A stretch of DNA of 64,000 nucleotides from Triatoma infestans (GCA_011037195.1 JAAEAF010003352.1:1-64000); one strand, 5' to 3'; numbered from the stretch's first letter, positions 33,876-44,567 are shown. A program made the numbers and translations. Notes: generated by a model from the letters alone, not told the origin.

Positions 33876-34149
33876 CATTAAAAAAACACTTTAAAAATTT
33901 TTTTTAGTGTTTTTTATGGTACCCCCCGGCCGATCAGCCAACTAAGAGATACACCAGATCATTCCTAACGGCCAATAACTTCTACAATTTGATACATACA
34001 TATCATTGGACGACACACAATAAGCACACAAATCATTTTCTAAAAACCATTTCTTCGCTCTCAGGGCACCTCAAAACGTTTATTTCCGATGGAAACTCGA
34101 TATTGAAAAATTGATTCGTTTGTAATACTTTTTCTTACAGTTGTAACAT

Positions 34150-34560
34150 TCTAATTAAATGTTAAATTCAAAATCAGTAATTTTTTTTTGAAACCCCGTA
34201 TGTTCTCCCGAGCTCTCATTCATAACATAACAGCCCAATATCGACTGATTATATTCACCCCCAATGATCCCGAAACAAGAATATAAGAGGGAAGGGTATT
34301 ATAACAAGGTACCATCCATATAAATTGTAATAAAATTATGCCAGTAATAGCAAAGCAAGCTAAGAGACCAGCATTGCATTCATACCTCTTTCATAAACTA
34401 AATACATTCATACTTCATGCATGTAGAAAAAATTCCTATCCTAATTGACCTCTCAGGGTTCGATATTCCTGAGAGGCCACCTAAAAACTCGCTAAGTAAT
34501 TCATGCCACAATAGTCATAAAATAAATTACTAACATCCTTTAAGTTTAAGCCGTTTTCAA
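34150..34560. other. AT-rich DNA, no gene seen
   Basis: No coding frame and no recognised repeat. Confidence 0.4.
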
Positions 34561-34564
34561 AATA

Positions 34565-35432
34565 ATTAAAAAAAATCTGGTGTGATACACTCAGACAACT
34601 TTCTCTTACTCCTGTTCCCAAAATTATAATTGACAAATGTTATAGTTTGTGTACCAAATTTAATGAAATTCGTCGAAAATTGAAAAAACTGTTCAGTAAA
34701 AGCGCACTTCCGGTTTACTATTTTTCTTAAAACTCGAAATTTTGGCCATCTATTTATTTCTAATTAATTTTGTCTGGAGGATAGAATTGTACAATCATCA
34801 CGGACACACAAAAGATAGCAATTTAGAGGAAACTGTCACCCCACCCCTACCCTAAAAGTACCGTTAAATGAATTTTTCCAGAGAAATGTTTTAAATAAAA
34901 GATGTAGATATTTGCATGTTTAGTTTATATACAAAGTTTCAAGAAAATCGTTGGAGCGATTTTTGTGAAAATCACGAAAAAGTGATGAAATCATTTAGTA
35001 AAGTGTTAAAATAAACGCACATCCGGTTATCCGATTTTTCTTCCAAACTCGGAATTTCAACAACATGTTTAATTCTAATTAACATTATTTAGATGACAGA
35101 ATTGTGTAATAAACTGAAATAGCAGTTAAGATGAAAACCTAAACCCACCCTCCCCAAAAGTGCCCTTAAATGAATTTTTCCGGAGAAATGTTTCAAATAA
35201 AGGTAGCTCTTTGTATGTGTAGTTGATATAACAGTTTAAAGAAAATCGCGGAGCCATTTTTGTGAAAATCGCAAAAAAAAAACGTAAAAAAAAAAAAACT
35301 AGTAAAGTGGTACTTCCGGTTGAGGAATTTTGACAGATAACTACTGTCAGATCCCATGGTGATACTAAACAGAATATCTAGTTTCAACTTTCTACGGTTT
35401 TTCGTTTTTGAGCTCATGCACTGAGATTATCC
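34565..35432 (-). repeat. CTTTCTCTTAC-family repeat with terminal hairpin, long copy
   Basis: Starts with the family end ATCTGGTGTGATACACTCAG and ACTTTCTCTTACTCC, then runs through three passes of the sub-repeat. Landmarks are AAATTTAATGAAATTCGTCG, AGAGAAATGTTTTAAATAAA and GGAGAAATGTTTCAAATAAA; CTTCCGG or CATCCGG appears in each. It stops at TTTTTGAGCTCATGC and lacks the other end. Confidence 0.7.
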
Positions 35433-35439
35433 AGCAATA

Positions 35440-36880
35440 AGGCTGGATATAATATATAATTGATAATATATCATTATCAATACGAATATAGATAACCTAT
35501 AAAATCAGTAAGATTAAGTGAAACGCTTGTTTGGCGTATAATTGACGCTCATTAGATATTAATGTTATCTGATCATTTTAAAATCTAATAATCTTAAAAA
35601 TATTTTTTTCACCTTGTATTTGATAAATTAACAACAATAGCTTAAACGTTGTAAAAATATTACGCTAAACTTCAAGTATCCCTAACCGTGAAAATTACTA
35701 TTATTTTTTTTTTTTGTATTTTTTCAGAAGTGTTTAACCGAATTAAAATGACATGAACGGCAGCTGACTCGTATACTTTATATCTGAGCAGTTCAAATTT
35801 AAGTCTAGGGCTTGTACTCAGATATAAGTTGGACTCATAGCAACTCTATCAGATCCATCCCTTGAAAACTAGTTAGTGGAATCGCCATTACATAAAAATA
35901 TTTTATTTATTCAATAGTAAGAAAGAAAAAAAAATTAACGTACAAACCCGACAGTATTGCTAAAAACATTGAGCTAACATAATAAGAATGGGGACGTACC
36001 ATTATCATTATATTGCCAATATAAATGTTATTAGTATTAAATTAATACCTAATAAAAGTAAGAGAAACTAAACAAAAACAAAAAGTCTATAGTTTTAATT
36101 ACTTAGCGTGATAAAATACTTTGAAAAATTATAATACTTGTTGCCAGTGGCAATTGTTGGCCCACATCAATTAGTAATTTATACATTAATTGAGAAATAT
36201 TCTAATTTTATTCTATTTAAATAAATTATATAAAAAAAATTAAAAAAAATACTAATAATTATTAAGTATGATAGTGCGTTGTTTTATTTCCAACAACATT
36301 ATAAAAATTAAAAATAAAAATAATAAAAAAAAAACATTAAATAACAACACATTTCAAAACTAACAAGTAATAATAATATTATTATTATAATGATAATATC
36401 GAGTCACGGAAAAAATAAAAAAATAAAGAAAGCAACTTAAGAAAGAGATTATAAATTAACATAAGCTGATTATGTAGATTTTGTTTATGAATTTCAAAAG
36501 AAATAACCCGCCCCCCCTTATTGACATAACAGATCGAAGTTAGTTTTCTTTTTTTCCTTTTTATTAAGAAATAATTTATTTATTTACAATTAACTGGATT
36601 ATTTGAATAATGTTTTAATTTATTATCTGTAAACACTGGTACATATCGTATATTCATTTTATATGACTTATTATTATCACTTTAGAAGTATCCGTTTTGG
36701 AACGATGCTGTTTTAAAAAACTGAAAAAAACTCTTAACTTAATTTAAACAATCCCAAAATCTCTAAATATATTTCTCATAGTTCTATTTCATTTTTTTTT
36801 TTCAAATTAGGCATTTTTATCTAATTTTAATGGCGATGTAACGGTCCATTGTACTGAATTGACAATTTAGAAGAGAGTCT
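35440..36880. other. very AT-rich DNA, no gene seen
   Basis: Includes an (AAT)n-like patch near 36367-36390 and many A runs. No coding frame. Confidence 0.5.
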
Positions 36881-36889
36881 CCCATTGTA

Positions 36890-38221
36890 CGAGGCATGTC
36901 CAATAAGTAAGTGTACTGAGGCTCTCACGGCCGGAGGGATTTTGTTTTCGACATGTTGGGCTACACTGTCGTGTAGCCTGATTCCTCCCCTCCGCAACGA
37001 GACCGGTTCGAGGTCAGTACGTTGAGAACTGTCGACGCGACAATACGTTTCGTGAAAAATGTCAATCCAATCTCCCGCCAAGTGTGAAATACGCGGCGTC
37101 ATCCGTTATCTCGTTTGGAAGGGAAAAACTCCGGTTGAGGTTTATAATGAGGTAAAAACTGCATATGGTGATAAAGCTATGAATCGTACGAGTGTGTTCA
37201 AGTGGTGTCGCGAGTTTAAAAACGGTCGTACGTCTGTGCATGATGATCAGAGGAGCGGAAGACCTTCAATTGTGACTGACGAAATTGTGGAAAAAATCGA
37301 AAATGCGCTCCTTGACGATCGCAGATTGACTGTGGATGAACTTTCTGCGATGTTTCCGCAAATCTCCAGATCTCTGCTACACGAAACCATCACAGAAACC
37401 CTCGGATATCGGAAACTGTCCGCGAGGTGGGTCCCAAAACAGCTGACAGACCAACACAAGTTGAATCGAGTGGAGGCCGGGCAAGAGTTTTTGAGACGCT
37501 ACAAACTCCATGGAGATAAATTTCTCCGCTCCATCATTACTGGAGATGAAACTTGGGTTGCACACTACACACCTGAAACCAAAAGGCAGTCTCAACAGTG
37601 GCGTCACACCTCTTCACCCTCCGCCAAAAAGTTCAAAACCACAATTTCAGCCAAGAAAATCATGGCATCCGTGTTTTGGGACTGTCAAGGCATAATTTTA
37701 ATTGAATATATGCCTCAAGGGGAGACCATCAACTCTGCAAGATACTGTGAGACCCTAAAAAAATTGCGGAGGGCGATTCAGAACAAAAGGAGAGGCATGC
37801 TGACAAAGAGGAGTCTGCCTGCTGCACGACAATGCCAGACCACACACGGCCAACGCCACGAAGGAACTGCTTGCCTCGTTTAATGGGATGTCCTGAACCA
37901 TCTCGCGCATTCCTCTGACCTAGCACCTTCAGATTACTATCTCTTTACCTCCCTGAAGCTGCACATGGGTGGAAAAAGGTTTTTAACCGACGAGGAAGTG
38001 AAGGGGGAGGTGGAGAAGTGGACGAAAGGGTTGGCGGGAAACTGCTTCGAGGAAGGCATCAAAAAATTAATATCCCGGTTCACCACCTGCATTGAGAGGA
38101 ATGATGACTATGTCGAAAATTAGCTTACATATGTACTAATGTAACCAGGTAATTTTTTTGTTCAAATAAAAATTTTTGTAACCTACAAAAATTCAGTACA
38201 TTACTTACTGGACATGCCTCG
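36890..38221 (+). mobile_element. mariner (D,D34D) transposon, 1332 bp, TA target
   Basis: Flanked by TA on both sides (36888-36889 and 38222-38223). The ends are inverted repeats that start CGAGGCATGTCC and stay similar for about 30 bases (36890-36919 and about 38190-38221, with small differences such as AATAAG against AGTAAG). It contains one transposase frame with two frameshifts. Length, TA duplication and end structure are normal for mariner elements, which move by cut and paste. The body is GC-richer than the flanks, suggesting fairly recent arrival, but this copy could not make transposase. Confidence 0.9.
37059..38123 (+). pseudogene. mariner transposase, two frameshifts
   Basis: The ATG at 37059 opens a frame of about 250 good codons. 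The N-terminal paired HTH region includes NEVKTAYGDKAMNRTSVFKW and RSGRPS (66-70). WVPKQL (124-129) precedes the first catalytic aspartate in TGDETW (D163). Near 37808 an extra base shifts the frame, so the annotated open frame ends falsely at 37883. In the next frame LLHDNARPH holds the second aspartate. A one-base loss near 37881 then shifts again to WDVLNH and DLAPSDYYLF with the third aspartate. There are 34 residues between the last two aspartates, the D,D34D spacing of mariner. The stop is at 38121-38123, about 354 codons in all, close to the usual 345-350. Confidence 0.88.
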
Positions 38222-38229
38222 TAGTTATT

Positions 38230-38450
38230 CCGGAGCCCAACTAAGACCAATTTTTCCGAACATAATTTCAAATAGAAATGATACTTTTTTATATTTATAT
38301 ACTCTAATTTACTACGTCAAATTTTAAGAAAAATATGGTGTGAAACATTCACACAGCTTTCTCTATTGGAGTTAATAAAATTTGGAAAATTCACAAATTT
38401 TCACTTTAAATTTGACATATTTTTCAAAGCTTTAATAACATAGAATGGTG
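38230..38450 (-). repeat. CTTTCTCTTAC-family fragment including its hairpin end
   Basis: Contains ATGGTGTGAAACATTCACAC and AGCTTTCTCTATTGG, the family end, followed by degraded TTTGACATATTTTTCAAAGC. It lies next to the mariner right end. Confidence 0.5.
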
Positions 38451-38459
38451 AGGTAACCT

Positions 38460-39005
38460 AAAATGTCTGCTAGAGTGATGTACTATTTTGTATTGTTTAT
38501 TGTGTTTAAGATTTATTAGATATCTGGAAAAGAATTAAATCTCTGATGTGGTGATTGCGTTTAATTTTTGCTGCTAAACCATTTAGGGTAAAGTTAGAAG
38601 AGATGACAGGGATAGGAAAGAAGACGCAGTCTTTACTTCCCTTGTTTGCCACCACGTAATGTCATGCAAGTTAGCCAAAGGGTAGAGACATCAGAAGCGA
38701 ACGTATTGCAAAATTCTTCAGTTATTTTGTGTGTTCTTCTGTGTTCTAGGAACATTTATAAGCATCAACTATATCTGGTGAATACCTGAATTTTCATTAC
38801 GGATTAGTAAATATTTATAAAACAATATTAACTCCAATTAAAATGAATGATTTCCACGTTGTAGTTAAGGTTGGACTCCTAGACACAGTGTTCACCAAGT
38901 TTCATATCACTGTTCAGCCTTGTACGGACATGGCAGGAGATACCCAAGTATAGTGTACTTGTATTTTGTTTCTGGAATAAATGAGAATATCATCATTTCA
39001 AAAAA
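38460..39005. other. unannotated DNA, no gene seen
   Basis: No coding frame; base composition less AT-rich than average at 38570-38720. Not identified. Confidence 0.4.
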
Positions 39006-39014
39006 TAACATTTT

Positions 39015-40036
39015 TACTTTCTCTTATTCATAGTAAGAGAAAGTATTATAATCGTGTCAAATTTTCCATATCGAGTTTTCATCGGAAATATCCGTTTTAA
39101 GGTCCCCTAAGTCCAAAAAAATGGTTTTTAGCAAATGGTCTGTGTGTCTCTGTGTGTGTGTGTGTGCATGTATTTGAACAGCATAGCTCAGAAACGAAAA
39201 ACCGTAGAAACTTGAAACTTAATATTCCGTATCGGTATCATCATGGGATCTGACTGTAACGGCAAGAGAGAGAACACAAGCCCGACCGAAAGAAAACAGA
39301 CACTCTCTGGTACTCTCTGACTTAATCAGGCTAGAGGTGGGGAGAACCTGTATATAAGCCAGTGAGAATCTACCTAAAAGGTATATATATCTATCTATCT
39401 ATCTATCAGATTCAACCATACACCGCATCGTGACATATCTCTACTCCCACCATTTTATCTATAAAATTATTACAAGTCCAGTGCAGTTTGTGTAACTTAT
39501 AGCTATATTATAACAGTGTCTTCATATCGCGTCTAATTAATCTATCACAATTTCTCTCCTCATCAACTCCATTATATGACTGTACGTTATCTGTCAAAAT
39601 TCCTCAACCGGAAGTTCCACTTTACAAGTTTTTTTTTTACATTTTTGCGTTTTTCTGAAAAATGGCTCCGACGATTTTCTTTAAACTTGGGATATCAACT
39701 ACACATACAACGAGCTACAACTTTTATTTAAAACATTTCTCTGGGAAAATTCTTTTAAGGATACTTTTAGGAGAGGGGTGAGGTTATGTTTTTCTCTAAA
39801 GTGTTATCATAGTTGATTATACCAATTCTATCATCCAAAGAAAATTAATTAGAAATAAATAGATGGCCAAAATTCCGAGTATCAAGGAAATTAGTAAACC
39901 GGAAGTGGCCTTTTATTGAACACTTTTTTCAGTTTTCGACGAATTTCATTAAATTTGGTACACAAACTATAAAATTTGTCAATTATAATTTTGAGAACTA
40001 GAATAAGAGAAAGTTGTGTGAGTGTTTCACACCGGA
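39015..40036 (+). repeat. CTTTCTCTTAC-family repeat split by a solo LTR
   Basis: Starts ACTTTCTCTTATTCATAGTA and continues as AAGTATTATAATCGTGTCAA, GGTCCCCTAAGTCC, a (GT)n spot, TTCCGTATCGGTATCATCAT. It is interrupted at 39255-39576 by an LTR. It resumes with CGTTATCTGTCAAAATTCCT, AACCGGAAGTTCCAC and two sub-repeat passes, and ends AATAAGAGAAAGTTGTGTGA and GTGTTTCACACCGGAT. The uninterrupted copy at 58107 shows the empty site. Confidence 0.75.
39255..39576 (+). mobile_element. solo LTR, Gypsy-type, 4-bp TSD TGAC
   Basis: Starts TGTAACGGCAAGAGAG and ends ACTCCATTATA, with TGAC on both sides (39251-39254 and 39577-39580). Comparison with the family copy at 58107 (GATTTGACTGTACGTTATC) gives the empty site directly, so both boundaries are firm. 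A promoter-like CTGTATATAAGCC lies at about 39347-39359, and an (ATCT)n run follows at 39388-39408. The 4-bp duplication and TGTAAC start fit Gypsy-type integrases. No internal region remains. Confidence 0.85.
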
Positions 40037-40079
40037 TTATTTTTTTGTAGATAATAGTAGTTGACATATGTTTTATAAG

Positions 40080-41040
40080 GATTACCTCTTTAATATATTT
40101 CCTGTATTTTAGTACAGGGCATAATTGGGTAATGCCATAGGACTGACTTTTGTATGATCTTCAGACTTTTTCTTTTTACCAGTATCATGGGATGTTACCA
40201 GTTAATCGTGCTTAGTTCGATTATTCCTTTTCCCAGTTCATCTATATGAGTAATTTGAGTGTGGTAGTTCACAGAGTACACTACGATATAGGTGGATGAT
40301 TTATTTCTGTATCTACACGACGTGTTTTATCTGCAAATTTTATTTCTGAAATCTTCGCTATGTATGAATGTATCGTAAAATGATGAAAATGTCTCGATTA
40401 TTTGGTCTACTTGATGTGTAGTGAAGTGTGTGAGTTTAAGACGCATTGTTATTGAAAAGTGTGATTTTTCTACGGCTAAAAGTTGTTAAATTGCGTTTAC
40501 GTATATTTGTGTGAAAAGTGCACGATTGTACAAGTATTATTGTATGTACATTTGTCAGTTTGTTTGATAGGTAAGAGTGTTTTGTTATATTTAGGAAATT
40601 GAGTAATTGATAATTTTGTGTGTAGTATGTGCTAGCGAGCTGCTATTGTAATTTTGTGTCTTGTTGCTTAAGTTTTTGGTAGTTGGGCTTCTTGGATTGT
40701 GTTGATATGTGATGTTGTTTGGTCTGTGAGGAAACCATTTTGTTGATGATTAGAATATTTGTTGTCTTTGAAATTAATAATGGCGTTAAATTTGCTTAAA
40801 AAATCTTTACCAATGATCATCTGAAACTCGTTTTTTTTTTTAATTAGGATATTGCATTAGTTGCCAAGACATAGTTAGGGGTTGATTTGGTTGGTGAGCG
40901 ATTTTAATATGATATTTAATTTTGTTGGCCACGATTTTAAATAATTTGAGTTGATTAAAGAACGTAATTAATGCTTTTATTTTTTACTCATCCAACTAGA
41001 CCTGTATCAACAAGTTTGTAGAGTTGTGAAATGTCGACAT
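40080..41040 (-). pseudogene. decayed Gypsy-type pol: protease end and reverse transcriptase start
   Basis: Minus-strand blocks appear in the right order. KLVDTGLVG (about 41020-40995) looks like the catalytic DTG of a retropepsin. MIIGKDFLSKFNAIINFKDN (about 40822-40763) looks like its C-terminal GxDFL..N block. Further on, TRRVDTEINHPPIS and DELGKGIIELSTINW, then PMILVKRKS (about 40340-40180), resemble the linker and first motif of a Gypsy reverse transcriptase. Frames change several times and stops abound. The catalytic YxDD motif is not seen. Orientation is opposite to the Gag remnant at 1175. Confidence 0.55.
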
Positions 41041-41049
41041 CTGAGCCGT

Positions 41050-41960
41050 TCTAGCCGTTTGTTTTGAAAATCCTTTAGATTATTGGGAAAGATAAACTTT
41101 TAACTAATTCCGATTTTTACATCGGGAGCGTTGACCTTGAATGAAATTTGGAAAGAACTATGTAGTAGATTCTTGATGCCAGCAAATTATCAGAACGCAT
41201 ACTCTGAAAATACATCCTATTATGCCACTGAGAATTTAACCAATTAAAGAAAAAATATATATTTCTTATCAATTTCCCGTGTCTTGTTGACTCGATGTCT
41301 TGTGCATATCACAAATGCCATAAATTTTATTCGTACTGAACATATTGGTTAACATAATGCGTATGAAATTTATTATTTTACAAGAGAAAGTTTATGTCAT
41401 GTTTTATTGTGTCGGTCGCAATGAAAAGGTATGTACAAAAAAAATGTGAGAATTTAATAGCTCTTAAAAAGTTTTCGATAAAAAATGTTAAAACTTCGAG
41501 AAAAAAAAATATAACAAAAAGATCATTAAAGGCACTTTCACAAACTTTTATGTTCTTGAAAATATAAATTAATGTTAGATAATGTATTTTTTTGTTGCTT
41601 CATTATTTGTAGCCTCGAATATAACAAAAATAAAGGCAAAAATTTCTCCAGTAATAAACGCATTATATCAAATAAACAATTGGAAAATAATATAATCCAT
41701 TAAGATGAAATAAGCAAATCTAATAAATGTAGATCAACAAAACTTATCAAAAGATTGAAAACTAGTGAATGAGTTCATTGGTTGTTTTTCTTGCATAAAT
41801 TTGATTATAATGCAACCAATGAAATACATGGGAACATGAGGACGACTAGTGGAAAAGGGAGAATGCAGCGAGGAATGCAAGGTGTCTTTAATATCAATAT
41901 TATCAAAGTAAGTCGCCACAATTTATGGATATATTTAATTAAGTAAAGGCGCTTAGCCAA
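41050..41960. other. AT-rich DNA, no gene seen
   Basis: No coding frame or known repeat. Confidence 0.4.
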
Positions 41961-41975
41961 ACCTTAATCTAAGAT

Positions 41976-42115
41976 TTGTTGTGGTGGTTGGTTCCGCAGA
42001 GCTGGAAAGCATCAGAGACATTTTCCGTGGTAGCCTGCTTCATTTTGTGGTCATCTGTGGTCATGTGGATGACCACAAAATGAAGCAGGCTACCACGGAA
42101 AATGTCTCTGATGCA
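41976..42115. mobile_element. 140-bp hairpin: hammerhead element that lost both cores, 11-bp TSD
   Basis: Flanked by TAATCTAAGAT (41965-41975 and 42116-42126). The left arm is the full GGGC-family end (GTTGTGGTGGTTGGTTCC, GCAGAGCTGGAAAGC) followed by CATCAGAGACATTTTCCGTG and GTAGCCTGCTTCATTTTGTG. The right arm is the exact inverted partner from ATGACCACAAAATGAAGCAG to GTCTCTGATGC. The whole centre including both ribozyme cores is absent, leaving only about 12 bases between arms. It shows the ribozyme region is dispensable for the DNA's presence, or was deleted later across the hairpin. Confidence 0.8.
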
Positions 42116-42209
42116 TAATCTAAGATGTTAGGGATATGACCCAAATGAACTTGGACCTTGACAAAGTCAAATTCCAGCTAAGTTATTTATGAGTTAAATT
42201 CACGAACTG

Positions 42210-42511
42210 TGTAATAGGATCCAAAGAGAGGATCCATAGCGGAGAAAAAGAGACAAAAATGACAGGACCACTCTCTCAGACTAGAGTGAAGAAACTACAT
42301 AAATACAGCGACGGGAGATAGATATATAACAGAGTTCACTCGCCAGTCACAACGTGTCCATATACCCTACCCTTTACCACTCTACCATACTCTACAATTT
42401 TAGTGTAAAGTCCAGGTAGTCAGTGTTACTTCTTACATTATACAGTGTTCAGCCATATTTAGTTTGTCCATTCAAACCAAGCCATTTCTCTCTTTCATCA
42501 TACCCATTATA
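42210..42511 (+). mobile_element. solo LTR, Gypsy-type, 5-bp TSD AACTG
   Basis: Starts TGTAATAGGATCC and ends ATACCCATTATA, flanked by AACTG (42205-42209 and 42512-42516). It shares the start and end motifs with the LTRs at 29407 and 39255 but differs in the middle, so it belongs to a related family. A TATATAAC promoter-like spot lies near 42323. No internal region. Confidence 0.7.
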
Positions 42512-42519
42512 AACTGTTT

Positions 42520-43425
42520 ATACATTTTGACGAAACACTGAAAGATGAAACTATCTCTCAAAAAAAAAGTGTTTCAAAATTGACCTGGCCCGGCTGAAGC
42601 GAATGGTTTTTCCACACTATCACAGCTTATCTTCCCAGCTTCGTACTCAAGATTAGGTATATTTTGAAATCATAACTTTTAGTGTAGAACAGTGTCGTAC
42701 TCATTTTATTTATTTATTTTTTTTTTTATGTTAATGCGTCTTGAAACGTAGAAATTTATCTTTTAAAAGTTCTATGTATTGTAAATGATGAGTTAGTTCA
42801 TCTACTTATAGAAAGTCATTTTTAGTACCTCGTACTAAAAGTCCTCAATTATTTTAGTATTTGCGATAGAACATGGATGGATTAATTTAGTGTAACTCTG
42901 AGATAAATAGTCGAATATCTGTTAAATCTAAATTTATTATCAAGAATTCTGCCCAAATATTTTATTTGTCCAACTGTTCTAATAATTTATATTACAATAA
43001 TTGAATTATTTTAAATTAAATTAATTAAAGGTTAGATAAATGGACTATGTTAAAAAAAAATTACTTTTATTTTAAAAATATGACATTATTAGAAGGCAAA
43101 TAAACGAGAACACAATAATTTTAAACTTTACTAGTAACTTTGAAACCCACAACACAACAAGAATTTACAAATTCACTCTACAACACTATAGAATTGATGG
43201 ACTCAATGATTACTCTGCCATTTTTACATATTACCATACAGCCATATTATCATATATGCGGCCATTATACCATAATACGAACAATCTAAAACGTTCGATA
43301 GAAGTCCAAAGGGATCTCTCCAATTCTGATATATTCTATCACATTCGAAATGTTTAATTTACTTCTAGATGTTCTAAACTGTTCCAAAACACTATTCTAC
43401 ATTCAACATCAAAATATAACTATTT
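42520..43425. other. AT-rich DNA, no gene seen
   Basis: No coding frame of note; CCTGGCCCGGCTGAAG at 42584-42599 is a small GC-rich island. Not identified. Confidence 0.4.
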
Positions 43426-43439
43426 AAATCAAGCTAAGA

Positions 43440-44123
43440 CGAAGGGCTCCTCTGGAAACTTAAGACTATTCTACCCAGCACATATTATCTCATCCTCCTC
43501 TCCTATCTGTCCGAACGATTCTTCCTAGTAACCCAAAGCTCCTCCCAATCTTCTATCTATCCTATCCTTGCTGGGCTACCACAAGGTAGCGTCTTAGCTC
43601 CTCTGCTCTACACAATCTACACAGCTGACTTACCCTTCTAATCTCAACACATCCATTTACACTTTTGCCGACGACATTGCCGTTCTCTCTACGCATGCTG
43701 ATCCTGTAACTGCTATCCGGCGATCTACAATCTCATCTTCACGCGCTAGAATCCTGGGTATAAAAATGGCGCATAAAAATTAACCTAACAAAATCTAAAT
43801 ACATAATCTTTACACTTAAACGAACAACTCTTGCACCTGTCTTCTTGTACAACACTCCTATCCCATCATCCAACCATGTGTGGTACCTTGGACTATACCT
43901 AGACAAAAGACTAACTTGGAACACCCATACAAGACTTGTACGTTCTGTGCTAAACAAACGATACAAACTTGTAGCTAGACTACTTGATAAACGCTCAAAA
44001 CTAACACTGCAGAATAAACGACGATTCACGTCACAGTATGTGCATATATCTTTTTTACCTATTGTACCATTTCGTGCAGTTGTAAATGGGGCAGTTGTCA
44101 ATAAAAAAAGTTATAATAAAAAA
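43440..44123 (+). mobile_element. compact Jockey-like LINE copy, 14-bp TSD, internal deletion
   Basis: Flanked by AAATCAAGCTAAGA (43426-43439 and 44124-44137), with an A-rich tail before the right repeat. In broken frames it reads LPQGSVLAPLLYTIYTADLP (about 43573-43635), the motif before the active site. Then follow TFADDIAVLSTHADPVTAI (about 43660-43717), and WYLGLYLDKRLTWNTHTRLV and LNKRYKLVARLLDKRSKLTL (about 43882-44010). The C-terminal 120 or more codons are missing. The sequence jumps near 44035 into a short 3' untranslated region ending AATAAAAAAAGTTATAAT. The element is 5' truncated and internally deleted. Confidence 0.75.
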
Positions 44124-44567
44124 AAATCAAGCTAAGATTTCTTTTTTGACACTATTCAGTGTAGTGAACTTAATATTTAATTAAATTAGAACTACATTTA
44201 AATTTAGTAAATTATTATTGCTTCCTTTTTTCTTATCTCCAGTTTTTCAAGATACCAGCATTTGCATTGTTGAGATTTTTCTTCGTAAAGAATATTTTAT
44301 CTTAAATATTATTTAATTTCTTATACTCACAATGTTTTCAGCTTCTTTCGCATCATGTTGTTTGACCTCTGTTATTAAATCCCTAATAGAAACAGTTTCA
44401 TTTGCTTGCTTTGAGAAATCAAGCAAGGAATTGTATTGGATCCTTGGACATTTTTCCACACAGTTTTAACTTATTTATAGTTTTCTTGTCCCATCTTATA
44501 ATCTAGTAATTATTATTTTTATTAATATTATTATTAAATAGAGGAAAGGGCAACCAAACCCTATACT

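Larger units (their letters stand above)
33591..33991. mobile_element. near-perfect inverted element with two intact hammerhead cores
   Basis: Arms of roughly 165-175 bases (33591 to about 33768, and about 33783-33959) are almost identical inverted copies. The outer end is ATCTGGTGTATCTCTTAGTT, then GGCCGGGGGGTACCAT, the hammerhead region, and CTATCTTAGAATCGGGAAAT towards the centre. The right side continues about 30 bases further with GGCCAATAACTTCTACAATT, recalling the GGCCGTTAG end of the element at 5597. ATACATACAT flanks both sides (33581-33590 and 33992-34001). That motif is microsatellite-like, so the duplication is probable rather than certain. The high arm identity implies recent insertion or gene conversion. 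No ORF. Confidence 0.8.
33455..34148 (-). repeat. CTTTCTCTTAC-family repeat split by a hammerhead element
   Basis: The part at 33455-33590 (CTTCCGGTTAAG, GATGCCTAAACGGAATGTCA, TTTTCGAGCTATAC) continues after the insertion with CATTTTCTAAAAACCATTTC, GCACCTCAAAACGTTTATTT and GATATTGAAAAATTGATTCG (34030-34125). The order is the family consensus in reverse, so the repeat predates the insertion. Confidence 0.65.

Noticed and set aside
37247..37607. Minus-strand frames within the mariner
   Set aside because: Shadows of the transposase frame.
43739..44101. 120-codon minus frame
   Set aside because: Antisense of the Jockey insertion at 43440-44123.
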